Source: an uncultured Eubacteriales bacterium
GTDB lineage: Bacteria > Bacillota > Clostridia > Lachnospirales > Lachnospiraceae
Assembly: GCA_900313765.1 (NCBI GenBank)
Contig: OMSN01000058.1
Coordinates: 1-16,766 of the forward strand
DNA length: 16,766 nt
Direction of reading: 5' to 3'
A program made the position numbers and the translations under genes. Below, one piece after another: positions 1 to 6,657 of the stretch. Position 1 is the stretch's first letter, and each line of letters starts with the position of its first letter. The notes under the pieces are model-generated. The model saw only the letters and a list, made by a program, of their open reading frames with translations, did not search any database and was not told where the DNA came from.

Positions 1-25
1 ACGCAGATCAAAAATATAGTACTGA

Positions 26-45
26 AGGGGATCCTGTGATCCCCT
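26..45 (-). terminator. Hairpin at the end of the LysR gene
   Basis: An 8-bp perfect stem (AGGGGATC/GATCCCCT) closes a CTGT loop and overlaps the stop codon of the LysR gene. On the minus strand the next bases include a T-rich run (TATATTTTT) that begins about ten bases after the stem. This makes it a plausible but non-ideal intrinsic terminator. The hairpin is seen directly; its function is inferred. Confidence 0.5.
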
Positions 46-970
46 ATTCTTCTTTCAGAAGGGAGAGCATCTTCAGACACGCATCCGAGAGGGCATGATG
101 CCGGTTGCAGGCTGCATAGATCTGCCGGTCTGTGTAGCTCTCAGGAAGCGCATAGGTGCAGATGGCATCCCTGGAGGCGCAGGAACGGATCGCGGCTGTG
201 GAAGCCATGAACACACCTTCCCCTGCGGCAACCAGCTCCAGTCCGGTCGCCACCTGGTTGACCCTGGTACGGCTGACGGATGTGATCTTGTATTCTTCCA
301 GGAAACGCCCGATATTCTTCTGCAGCGGCTGATTCTCACCCAGAAAAATAAACGGATACCCATTCAGCAGGGAGAAGTCGAAGCATTCGCCGGACTCACC
401 GGGACCCGTCTGATAATCCTGCAGATGTTCATTAATCGGCAGGGAGGCGGGAAGGCACAGATACAGCCGCTCCCGGTTCAGGGGGATCGTCTCAAACACC
501 TCAGGCAGCCTCGTACTCGTGCAGATGAAGAAGTCCAGCTGTCCCTGCTCCGCCAGTGAGATCAGCGCCTGCTGGGAACCATTCAGGATCTCCACTATGC
601 AGTCCGGATCCAGCTCACGGAGCCTGCGCACCGCATCCACCACCAGCGTATTGACATAGACATCCGGCCCCCCGACACAGACACGGCGGGTCTGTTCGTT
701 GTGAAGCAGATCGACCGATGCCTGAAACTCATCCATGATCACCTTCTGCTTCTTCAGGTAGTCCACATAGACCCGGCCCTCGGGTGTCAGACAGACCGGA
801 GACTTCTCCCGGTCGATGAGAGTCAGCCCCAGTGACTCCTCCAGCTTGCCCAGCTTCATGCTCAGGGCAGGCTGCGAGATATGCAGTGCCCTGGCTGCCT
901 TCGTCAGGCTGCCGTGTTCCAGGATCGAAAACAGAAAACCATTTTTTACAAACTCATTATCAGTAAGCAT
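44..970 (-). CDS. LysR-family transcriptional regulator
   Basis: This is a LysR-type DNA-binding regulator. In the 313-residue reading from base 985, the N-terminal winged helix-turn-helix spans about residues 16-73 (GSLTKAARALHISQPALSMK, then a recognition helix and LTPEG wing). A linker helix follows, and residues from about 100 on fit the periplasmic-binding-protein-like effector domain (RVCVGGPDVY, then LDFFICTS). Two ATG starts are possible, at 985 and 970. I prefer 970 (308 residues) because GAGG lies nine bases before it, while 985 has only a weak site; 985 cannot be excluded. The gene is divergent from the broken degV gene 145 bases away, and LysR proteins often control a divergent neighbour and themselves. 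The effector and targets cannot be read from the sequence. Confidence 0.9.
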   Translation of the reverse strand: MLTDNEFVKNGFLFSILEHGSLTKAARALHISQPALSMKLGKLEESLGLTLIDREKSPVCLTPEGRVYVDYLKKQKVIMDEFQASVDLLHNEQTRRVCVGGPDVYVNTLVVDAVRRLRELDPDCIVEILNGSQQALISLAEQGQLDFFICTSTRLPEVFETIPLNRERLYLCLPASLPINEHLQDYQTGPGESGECFDFSLLNGYPFIFLGENQPLQKNIGRFLEEYKITSVSRTRVNQVATGLELVAAGEGVFMASTAAIRSCASRDAICTYALPESYTDRQIYAACNRHHALSDACLKMLSLLKEE

Positions 971-1038
971 ATCCTTATACCTCATAACACATCCATCATC
1001 ACATCACAGCTACATTCTGTCAAGACCGGTTTGAACAG

Positions 1039-1068
1039 GTGACAGGCACTTGGGTGACATGGTATAAT
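1039..1068 (+). promoter_or_regulatory. Probable sigma-A promoter of degV
   Basis: GTGACA (1039-1044, 5 of 6 to the -35 consensus) and a perfect TATAAT (1063-1068) are 18 bases apart. They lie about 45 bases before the degV ATG, in the region between the divergent LysR and degV genes. An inverted repeat CTGTCA (1017-1022) / TGACAG (1040-1045) overlaps the -35 and could be a regulator site. The promoter call rests on consensus match only. Confidence 0.6.
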
Positions 1069-1114
1069 AACGGCCGGCAGGCGAGTATGAACAGACAGGA
1101 AGGGAGTGACAGGA

Positions 1115-2000
1115 ATGGTGAAGATACTTGCAGACAGTACCTGCGATCTGTCTCCGGAACTGATCGCGCAGTAGTACCTGCGATCTGTCTCCGGAACTGA
1201 TCGCGCAGTACGGCATCGGGATCATCCCGCTGTATGTGCACCTTGGTGAAGAGGAGTTCAGAGACGGGGTGGACATTACACCCGAGCAGCTGTACAAGTG
1301 GTCGGATGAGCATAACACGACTCCTAAGACGGCAGCTCCGGGCATAGAAGATATTGAAGCGCTTCTGGACAAGGAGGGATCGGATGAGTATGTGATCTTT
1401 ACGATCTCGTCTTCCATGTCGTCCTCTTATACCAACTGTACCCTGGCGGCGGATGACCTGGAGATAACGGACAGAGTCTTTGTCATTGACTCGCAGAATC
1501 TGTCCACGGGGATCGCGCTTCTGGTGCTGAAGGCGGCGCAGATGGCTGCCCAGGGCAGGTCCGGCAGCGAGATCGCAGAGGAGATCGGGAAGATCCGGGG
1601 GAAGGTCCGGGCAAGCTTTGTGATCGATACCCTCACATATCTGTATCGCGGCGGAAGATGCTCCGGCCTGTCCGCGTTCTTTGGTTCGGCCCTCAGGCTT
1701 CACCCACGCATTGCGGTTGCGGAGGGGGCGATGCATCCGGAGAAGAAGTATCGTGGAAGGAGCTCAAAATTCGTTCTGGAGTATGTCCGGGATATGGAAC
1801 AGGACCTGAAGGCTGCGCAGCCGGACAGGGTGTTTATCACTCATTCAGGGTGTGACAGGCAGATCGTGGAGTCGGTCCGGTCCTATCTGGAAGGACTGCA
1901 TCATTTTGATGAGATTCTGGAGACCAGAGCAGGAGCGGTTGTTTCTTCCCATTGCGGCCCCGGGACGCTGGGAGTGCTGTTCATCGCGGGCGATGAGTAA
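1115..2000 (+). pseudogene. DegV family protein, frameshifted by a 37-bp duplication
   Basis: DegV (FakB-type) proteins bind a fatty acid and present it to the fatty-acid kinase FakA. The ATG at 1115 follows an AGGAAGGGAG site and begins MVKILADSTCDLSPELIAQ, the usual DegV start. After 19 codons it meets TAG (1172-1174), created by a perfect tandem duplication of 37 bp. Because 37 is not a multiple of three, the rest of the gene is in another frame. Removing one copy restores a full 282-residue DegV protein with the SSSMSSSY fatty-acid-site motif, the IDTLTYLYRGGR motif and a normal C-terminus (CGPGTLGVLF). The downstream frame has a stop at 1161-1163, and its first usual start is GTG 1236, which lacks a ribosome site and would omit the first strand and helix. 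As written the gene is probably inactive. It is otherwise undecayed, so the event is recent, reversible or an assembly error. Confidence 0.88.
1137..1210 (+). repeat. Perfect 37-bp tandem direct duplication inside degV
   Basis: Copy 1 is 1137-1173 and copy 2 is 1174-1210; the two are identical base for base and directly adjacent. The original ends share the short sequence CAGTA, a microhomology that fits replication slippage. The duplication shifts the degV frame and creates the premature TAG. Confidence 0.97.
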
Positions 2001-2023
2001 TAGTATTGCACGATAAATGAGTC

Positions 2024-2052
2024 TTTACTCAGACGCATCGCTCTGATAGAAT
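2024..2052 (+). promoter_or_regulatory. Possible promoter of the sodium symporter gene
   Basis: TTTACT (2024-2029) and TAGAAT (2047-2052) are 17 bases apart and lie between degV and the symporter gene. The -10 is a 5 of 6 match and the -35 is poor. If used, transcription would begin near 2059, right at the foot of the hairpin at 2060-2083. Confidence 0.45.
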
Positions 2053-2059
2053 GGGAAAA

Positions 2060-2083
2060 CAACATCCGCAGCAGCGGATGTTG
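2060..2083 (+). promoter_or_regulatory. Ten-bp hairpin in the 5' leader of the symporter mRNA
   Basis: CAACATCCGC (2060-2069) and GCGGATGTTG (2074-2083) form a perfect 10-bp stem with an AGCA loop. No U-tract follows (the next bases are AATATAAATT), so it does not look like a terminator for degV. It lies about 36 bases before the symporter ATG and leaves the ribosome site free. It could stabilise the mRNA 5' end or, as DNA, be an operator. Confidence 0.55.
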
Positions 2084-2119
2084 AATATAAATTCATTATA
2101 TATACAGGGAGAGGGTATT

Positions 2120-3457
2120 ATGGAAAGAGAACGTTTGGGAAGCCGTCTCGGGTTTATATTCCTGAGTGCCGGCTGTGCGATCGGATGCGGAAACGTGTGG
2201 AAGTTCCCGTGGATGACAGGAAAGAACGGAGGCGGCGCATTTGTTGTCGTATATATCCTGTGTCTGCTGCTTCTGGGCCTTCCGGCGATGGTTGTTGAGT
2301 TTTCCATCGGACGTGCCTCACAGGCAAGCCCAGTCAAGATGTACCAGAAGCTGGAGAAGCCGGGACAGAAATGGCACTGGCACGGCATCCTGGCCATGCT
2401 CGGCAACTTCTGCCTGATGGCTTTCTACACTGTTGTTACAGGCTGGATCCTGTACTACTTTGTCAGTTTCCTGATCGGCAAGACCGCAGACCTTGGATTC
2501 GGTGTGATGATCACCAATGCGAAGGTGAATGTGGGATATCTGGTGGCGGTTGTCGTGATCGCATTCATCCTTCTGTCATTCAACATCCAGTCAGGACTGG
2601 AGCGTGTGACGAAGTACATGATGGCTGCACTGCTGTGTCTCATGCTCGTGCTTGCGGTAAGAAGCTTTACGCTGAGCGGAGCTGCAGAAGGCCTTCGCTT
2701 CTACCTGCTGCCTGACTTTGGCAAGATCAATTTCAATGTGATTGTTGCGGCCATGAACCAGGCATTCTTCACACTGTCGATCGGTATCGGATCCATGGCG
2801 ATCTTCGGCAGCTACATCGGCAAAGATCATTCCCTCATGGGTGAGTCGATCAACGTCATCGTCCTGGACACCTTCGTTGCGATCATGTCCGGACTGATCA
2901 TCTTCCCTGCCTGCACATCACTGGGACTTGAGGTCAATGCCGGCCCGGCGCTTCTGTTCGATACGATGGCAGCCGTGTTCAATACCATGAGAGGCGGACG
3001 CATCTGGGGAACGGTATTCTTCCTGTTCATGACGTTCGCAGCATTTTCCACCGTACTTGCAGTCTGCGAGAATATTCTTGCCTGCGTCAGAGAACTGACC
3101 GGATGGAACCGCAAGAAGGGCTCCCTCGTCTGCGCGATTATCGTATTCGTGTCTGCGCTGACGACTGCTCTTGGCTACAGCGTGATTCATTTCCAGCCGT
3201 TCGCAGAGGGCAGTGCATGGCTTGACTTCTGGGATTTCATCGTAAGCAACAACCTGCTTCCGCTTGGCGCGCTGATCATGACGCTGTTCTGCACCAGCGA
3301 CCGCTTCGGATGGGGCTGGGAGAACTTCAAGGCGGAAGCCAATGCCGGCCAGGGCATGAAGGTTCAGGACTGGATGAAACCGATCTTCAAGTACTTTGTT
3401 CCGATCGTTGTCATCGCGCTGTATGTGATTGGTCTGAAGAACTTCCAGTGGAAATAA
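2120..3457 (+). CDS. Sodium-dependent transporter, NSS/SNF family (LeuT fold)
   Basis: This is a sodium-coupled amino-acid or amine symporter of the plasma membrane. The first membrane segment carries the family signature AGCAIGCGNVWKFPW (residues 17-31 of the chosen start), the unwound helix that holds sodium and substrate. QAFFTLSIGIGSMAIFGSY matches LeuT helix 6, and the AAFST stretch in the eighth helix matches the Ser/Thr pair of sodium site 2. At 445 residues it is the size of the shorter bacterial members with about 11 membrane segments. I chose ATG 2120 because GGGAGAGG precedes it and the family N-terminus starts there; the upstream in-frame ATG at 2051 would read through a hairpin. 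It is followed by two strong palindromes. Bacterial relatives carry tryptophan, tyrosine or leucine, but the substrate cannot be fixed from sequence. Confidence 0.93.
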   Translation: MERERLGSRLGFIFLSAGCAIGCGNVWKFPWMTGKNGGGAFVVVYILCLLLLGLPAMVVEFSIGRASQASPVKMYQKLEKPGQKWHWHGILAMLGNFCLMAFYTVVTGWILYYFVSFLIGKTADLGFGVMITNAKVNVGYLVAVVVIAFILLSFNIQSGLERVTKYMMAALLCLMLVLAVRSFTLSGAAEGLRFYLLPDFGKINFNVIVAAMNQAFFTLSIGIGSMAIFGSYIGKDHSLMGESINVIVLDTFVAIMSGLIIFPACTSLGLEVNAGPALLFDTMAAVFNTMRGGRIWGTVFFLFMTFAAFSTVLAVCENILACVRELTGWNRKKGSLVCAIIVFVSALTTALGYSVIHFQPFAEGSAWLDFWDFIVSNNLLPLGALIMTLFCTSDRFGWGWENFKAEANAGQGMKVQDWMKPIFKYFVPIVVIALYVIGLKNFQWK

Positions 3458-3505
3458 AGACTGAGCCGCCGCTGTCGGTAAGGCAGCTGAAAAGGAATCA
3501 GTGCA

Positions 3506-3527
3506 GCGCCGCCATTCATGGCGGCGC
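3506..3527. terminator. GC-rich palindrome between convergent genes
   Basis: GCGCCGCCAT and ATGGCGGCGC flank a central TC, giving a very stable stem of 8-10 bp. It lies about 50 bases after the symporter stop and seven bases before a second palindrome. No T-run follows on either strand, so it is not a textbook intrinsic terminator. It may block transcription or 3' decay from either side. Confidence 0.5.
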
Positions 3528-3534
3528 GCAGGAG

Positions 3535-3566
3535 AAGAGGGACTTCCTGTACAGGAAGTCCCTCTT
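3535..3566. terminator. Perfect 32-bp palindrome, possible bidirectional terminator
   Basis: AAGAGGGACTTCCTGT is followed at once by its exact reverse complement, so each strand can fold into a stem of about 14 bp with a TGTA loop. It sits between the convergent symporter gene and the YitT gene, 17 bases from the latter's stop codon. The position suits a two-way terminator, but a U-tract is lacking on both strands. Confidence 0.6.
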
Positions 3567-3582
3567 GTGCGTTCGGCCGGTA

Positions 3583-4458
3583 TCAGCTCCATTCTTCCAC
3601 AAAACCTTCGCCCAGCGCTTCGGTTACATTTCCCACGACCAGAAATGCTCTGGGGTCATGTTTTCTTACGATGTCTTTGATGTTCACCAGATCCTTGTTG
3701 GAGCAGATGCAGATCAGGACCCGTTTGTCTTTGCCGGTGTACATGCCGCAGCCATTCAGGCCTGTGACGCCCCGGTTCAGAGTTGCCATGATCTCCGAGG
3801 CGATCAGTTCACTCTCATCTGAGATAATGGTCGCCATCCTGGCGCTCCGCCCCCGGTTCAGGACCAGGTCGACCACCTTACCCATGATGAAGACGGAGAT
3901 CAGTGCGTACAGGGTGTGTTCAATGCCGAAGGTGAGAAGCCCCGCTGCCACAATGATCCCGTCAATGACCTGGATCAGGCGTCCCACACTGACGCTTCGG
4001 ATATGGTGATGGAGGGATTCTCCGAGCATGTCCGAGCCGCCGGAGGTAGCGTGGGCGAGGAGCAGAAGACCGGAGCCGACGCCCATCAGGATGCTGCCGT
4101 AGATCGCGACAAGCAGCAGGTTGTCCGGGATCAGGGTCATCTCGGGGAGAAGATACAGTTCCACCGTCATGAGGATCCAGACAAAACCTGTGCGCAGTAT
4201 GCTTCGAAGACCCGACACCCGCATCGCGTAGAGAAAGATGGGGATATTGAAGATGATACTGCTCAGCCACAGAGGGATCTCCCGGGCAAGATACCTGGCG
4301 CTGACGGACCTTGCGATGATGGACAGACCCGATACTCCGCCGGTGACAAGACCTGCGGGGTCATAGATGTATTTCGTGGAGACTGCCGTGAGTGTCGCTC
4401 CGATGATCATCAGAAGGACATCCAGGACCAGACTGCGGACATTACGCGTATTCTTCAT
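3583..4458 (-). CDS. YitT family membrane protein (DUF161-DUF2179)
   Basis: The protein has the YitT plan: an N-terminal half of about five to six hydrophobic segments, then a soluble C-terminal domain. Marks include the first-helix region ending in KYIYDPAGLVTGGVSGLSII, the repeat-like HATSGGSDMLGE, and a C-terminal DUF2179 domain (MATIISDESELIASEIMATL, then GVTGLNGCGMYTGKDKRVLI). The family is very common in Firmicutes, and no molecular function is established for most members. ATG 4458 (291 residues) is chosen because GAGAGG lies ten bases upstream; ATG 4467 would leave only one base after the same site. The gene is divergent from the sulfoquinovose operon, separated by 231 bases. Nothing in it points to a role in that pathway. 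Confidence 0.92.
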   Translation of the reverse strand: MKNTRNVRSLVLDVLLMIIGATLTAVSTKYIYDPAGLVTGGVSGLSIIARSVSARYLAREIPLWLSSIIFNIPIFLYAMRVSGLRSILRTGFVWILMTVELYLLPEMTLIPDNLLLVAIYGSILMGVGSGLLLLAHATSGGSDMLGESLHHHIRSVSVGRLIQVIDGIIVAAGLLTFGIEHTLYALISVFIMGKVVDLVLNRGRSARMATIISDESELIASEIMATLNRGVTGLNGCGMYTGKDKRVLICICSNKDLVNIKDIVRKHDPRAFLVVGNVTEALGEGFVEEWS

Positions 4459-4548
4459 AATATACATGCCTCTCTTCCCAGTCCAAAGAATAAAAAAAGA
4501 TACCGCTTGGGCAAATCAGCTGATCTGCACAACGGCATCTTTTCTGAC

Positions 4549-4616
4549 AGATACTGTACCGCATTCTTTACGAAAAGGCAAATGAAAAGTGCATAAAAAA
4601 TGGTGAAACAGTATCT
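4549..4616. promoter_or_regulatory. Inverted repeat upstream of the sulfoquinovose operon
   Basis: AGATACTGT (4549-4557) and ACAGTATCT (4608-4616) are exact 9-bp inverted copies, 50 bases apart. The right copy abuts the proposed -35 of the operon promoter. A second inverted pair, TGCATAAAA (4590-4598) and TTTTATGCA (4660-4668), brackets the promoter. These are candidate sites for the ROK regulator encoded in the operon. The repeats are seen; the binding is inferred. Confidence 0.4.
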
Positions 4617-4644
4617 TGTTTTGCATGGATTTCTGGGATATGCT
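4616..4644 (+). promoter_or_regulatory. Probable promoter of the sulfoquinovose operon
   Basis: TTGTTT (4616-4621) and TATGCT (4639-4644) are separated by exactly 17 bases, about 45 bases before the first gene of the operon. The palindrome TTAATTAA (4649-4656) would lie at or near the transcription start. A shifted pair, TTGCAT (4621) with TTTATT (4644), is also possible. Confidence 0.5.
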
Positions 4645-4689
4645 TTATTTAATTAACGGTTTTATGCAAATGCAGCTGGAGGACGATAG

Positions 4690-6657
4690 ATGATTAAGAG
4701 CTTAAAGAGGATCCGGATCTGTGTTGGGATAGGTGAGAACCACTACACCATGTCCCGCGGAAGTTTCCGTTACAGACAGAGTATACATGGCAGTACACTC
4801 CTTGGCAGAGGAGAAGAGACCGATATTCCCGGAGGCTTTTCCATCCCCTTCCGGCGCGGACAGGAGGTATTCATGTTCCAGGTCCGCAAGAGGAACGGGA
4901 TGATCCGGGCTGCGCTTCAGTGCCCGAAACACACGAAGTTCAACCGCTATGAGATTACGTTCCGCATCCGGGAAGGTCTCCACATCTATGGGTGCGGTGA
5001 AGTGCACGCAGGGTTCGATCTTGCAGGCCAGAAGGTGCGCGTCTTTGTGGCAGAGCACCAGAATGCAGACCGCATCGGGAAGAAAATGATCCGCAAGGGA
5101 CTGCTTATGAAGTCCGCCGAGACTTCCATGCCCCTGGACCAGTATGAATCCTACTATGCACAGCCCACATTCACGACAAGTGACCGGTGGTTCTTCCATT
5201 CCGAGGCAAAAGGATACAGCGAGTTTGATTTCACTGTGCCGGGACAGGTCACATACAGGACGCAGGAGCCGCCGGTGTTCTGGATCGGCAAGGCAGACTC
5301 CTTCGAACTGCTCTCGGAGAAACTGTCTTCGCTTCTCGGACGGCAGCGTTTCCTTCCGGACTGGATCTACGACGGCGCGATCCTTGCTGTACAGGGAGGC
5401 ACGTACCGTATCGAACAGAAGATCCGTGCCGCGCAGGAAGGCGGCGCGAAGATCTGCGGTGTGTGGTCTCAGGACTGGTGTGGATTCAGACGCACGGATT
5501 TCGGATACCAGGTCATGTGGAACTGGCAGCGTGACCGGGGGCTCTATCAGGATCTGAACAAAAAGATACCCGAATGGAAAGCGAAGGGGATTCATTTTCT
5601 GGGATACATCAATCCCTTTATGGCCGTTGAAAAAGACCTCTACAGGTATGCCTCCAGGCAGGGATACTGTGTGAAGAACCAAAGAGGTGAGGATTATCTT
5701 GTAACGATCACAACCTTCCCGGCAGCCATGATCGACCTGACCAATCCGAAGGCCTGGGAATGGTATAAGGACATCATCAAGAGAAATCTGATCGGGATCG
5801 GAATGGACGGCTGGATGGCAGACTTCGGTGAGTACCTTCCTGTGGACTGCGTGCTGCATTCCGGCCAGGACCCCTATCTGCTGCACAACAGATGGCCTGC
5901 AATGTGGGCGAAACTGAATGCGGAAGCGATCCGTGAGGCCGGAAAAGAGCGGGAGGTCTTCTTCTTTACAAGAGCAGGCTATACGCAGACTCCCATGTAT
6001 TCTCCGATGATGTGGACGGGCGACCATCATGTGGACTGGTCGGAGGATGATGGTATCGGATCAGTGATACCGGCAACCCTTTCTCTTGCCATGAGCGGTT
6101 TCGGGGTCACGCATTCGGATGTCGGCGGATATACCACGATCTCGAGGATGACCAGGAGCAGGGAACTGCTGGCAAGGTGGGAAGAAATGAATGTATTCTC
6201 GCCCTTGATGCGGTTCCATGAGGGCAACCGGCCCTGGGACAACATACAGCCATACACGGACAGAGGACTGATCGCGCAGCTGTCCTGGTGCAGCAGGGCG
6301 CATGCGGCTCTGAAGCCGTATCTGCAGCAGCTGGAGACAGAGAACTGCACAAAGGGTGTTCCCGTGATGCGGCCGCTGTTCTATCACTATGATGAGGATG
6401 CTGCATACCGGGAGAAAACGGAATACCTCCTTGGAAGAGATATCCTGGTAGCCCCCATCCTGAAGCAGGGGGCAGCCTCCAGGCGGGTGTGGCTTCCGGA
6501 GGACAGATGGGTCCATCTGTTTACGGAGCAGGAATATGGAGGCGGCGAGCATGAGATCGAAGCTCCCGTGGGAACGCCGCCGGTATTTATCAGAAAAGAC
6601 AGCAGCCATATGGAGATTGCCGATCGGATTCGGGAGATATGGAGGGGCGACCTATGA
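4690..6657 (+). CDS. sftG: GH31 sulfoquinovosidase (YihQ-like)
   Basis: This enzyme hydrolyses alpha-glycosides of sulfoquinovose, such as sulfoquinovosyl glycerol from plant sulfolipid. An N-terminal beta domain precedes the (beta/alpha)8 barrel from about residue 225. It aligns along its length with E. coli YihQ, including GWMADFGEYLP, MMWTGDHHVDWS and SDVGGYTT. By that alignment Asp378 is the nucleophile (YihQ D405) and Asp445 the acid/base (D472). Substrate residues Gln235, Gln261, Trp277, Tyr481 and His510 match Q262, Q288, W304, Y508 and H537. The YihQ sulfonate-binding R301 is Gln274 here. At 655 residues it is close to YihQ's size. GGAGG lies seven bases before ATG 4690, and the stop overlaps the next start (ATGA). 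No signal peptide is evident, so it is cytoplasmic. A related alpha-glycosidase is the alternative because of the Gln. Confidence 0.88.
   Translation: MIKSLKRIRICVGIGENHYTMSRGSFRYRQSIHGSTLLGRGEETDIPGGFSIPFRRGQEVFMFQVRKRNGMIRAALQCPKHTKFNRYEITFRIREGLHIYGCGEVHAGFDLAGQKVRVFVAEHQNADRIGKKMIRKGLLMKSAETSMPLDQYESYYAQPTFTTSDRWFFHSEAKGYSEFDFTVPGQVTYRTQEPPVFWIGKADSFELLSEKLSSLLGRQRFLPDWIYDGAILAVQGGTYRIEQKIRAAQEGGAKICGVWSQDWCGFRRTDFGYQVMWNWQRDRGLYQDLNKKIPEWKAKGIHFLGYINPFMAVEKDLYRYASRQGYCVKNQRGEDYLVTITTFPAAMIDLTNPKAWEWYKDIIKRNLIGIGMDGWMADFGEYLPVDCVLHSGQDPYLLHNRWPAMWAKLNAEAIREAGKEREVFFFTRAGYTQTPMYSPMMWTGDHHVDWSEDDGIGSVIPATLSLAMSGFGVTHSDVGGYTTISRMTRSRELLARWEEMNVFSPLMRFHEGNRPWDNIQPYTDRGLIAQLSWCSRAHAALKPYLQQLETENCTKGVPVMRPLFYHYDEDAAYREKTEYLLGRDILVAPILKQGAASRRVWLPEDRWVHLFTEQEYGGGEHEIEAPVGTPPVFIRKDSSHMEIADRIREIWRGDL

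Noticed and set aside
95..559. Open frame on the plus strand inside the LysR gene
   Set aside because: It lies opposite a clear LysR protein and its translation has no recognisable domain; it is a shadow frame.
1236..2000. DegV as an intact shorter gene from GTG 1236
   Set aside because: No ribosome site precedes it and it would omit the first strand and helix of DegV. The frame before the duplication encodes precisely those missing residues.
2051..2119. Upstream in-frame ATG for the sodium symporter
   Set aside because: It would add 23 residues encoded by the hairpin region. The family N-terminus and ribosome site support ATG 2120, and 2051 overlaps the proposed -10.
4515..4524. Palindrome ATCAGCTGAT near the yitT start as an operator
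   Set aside because: A 10-bp palindrome is expected by chance at this scale, and it has no partner site or clear promoter.
4702..6030. Long 442-codon frame on the minus strand opposite the GH31 gene
   Set aside because: The GH31 protein on the plus strand is conserved throughout, and the antisense translation is of low complexity with no family features.
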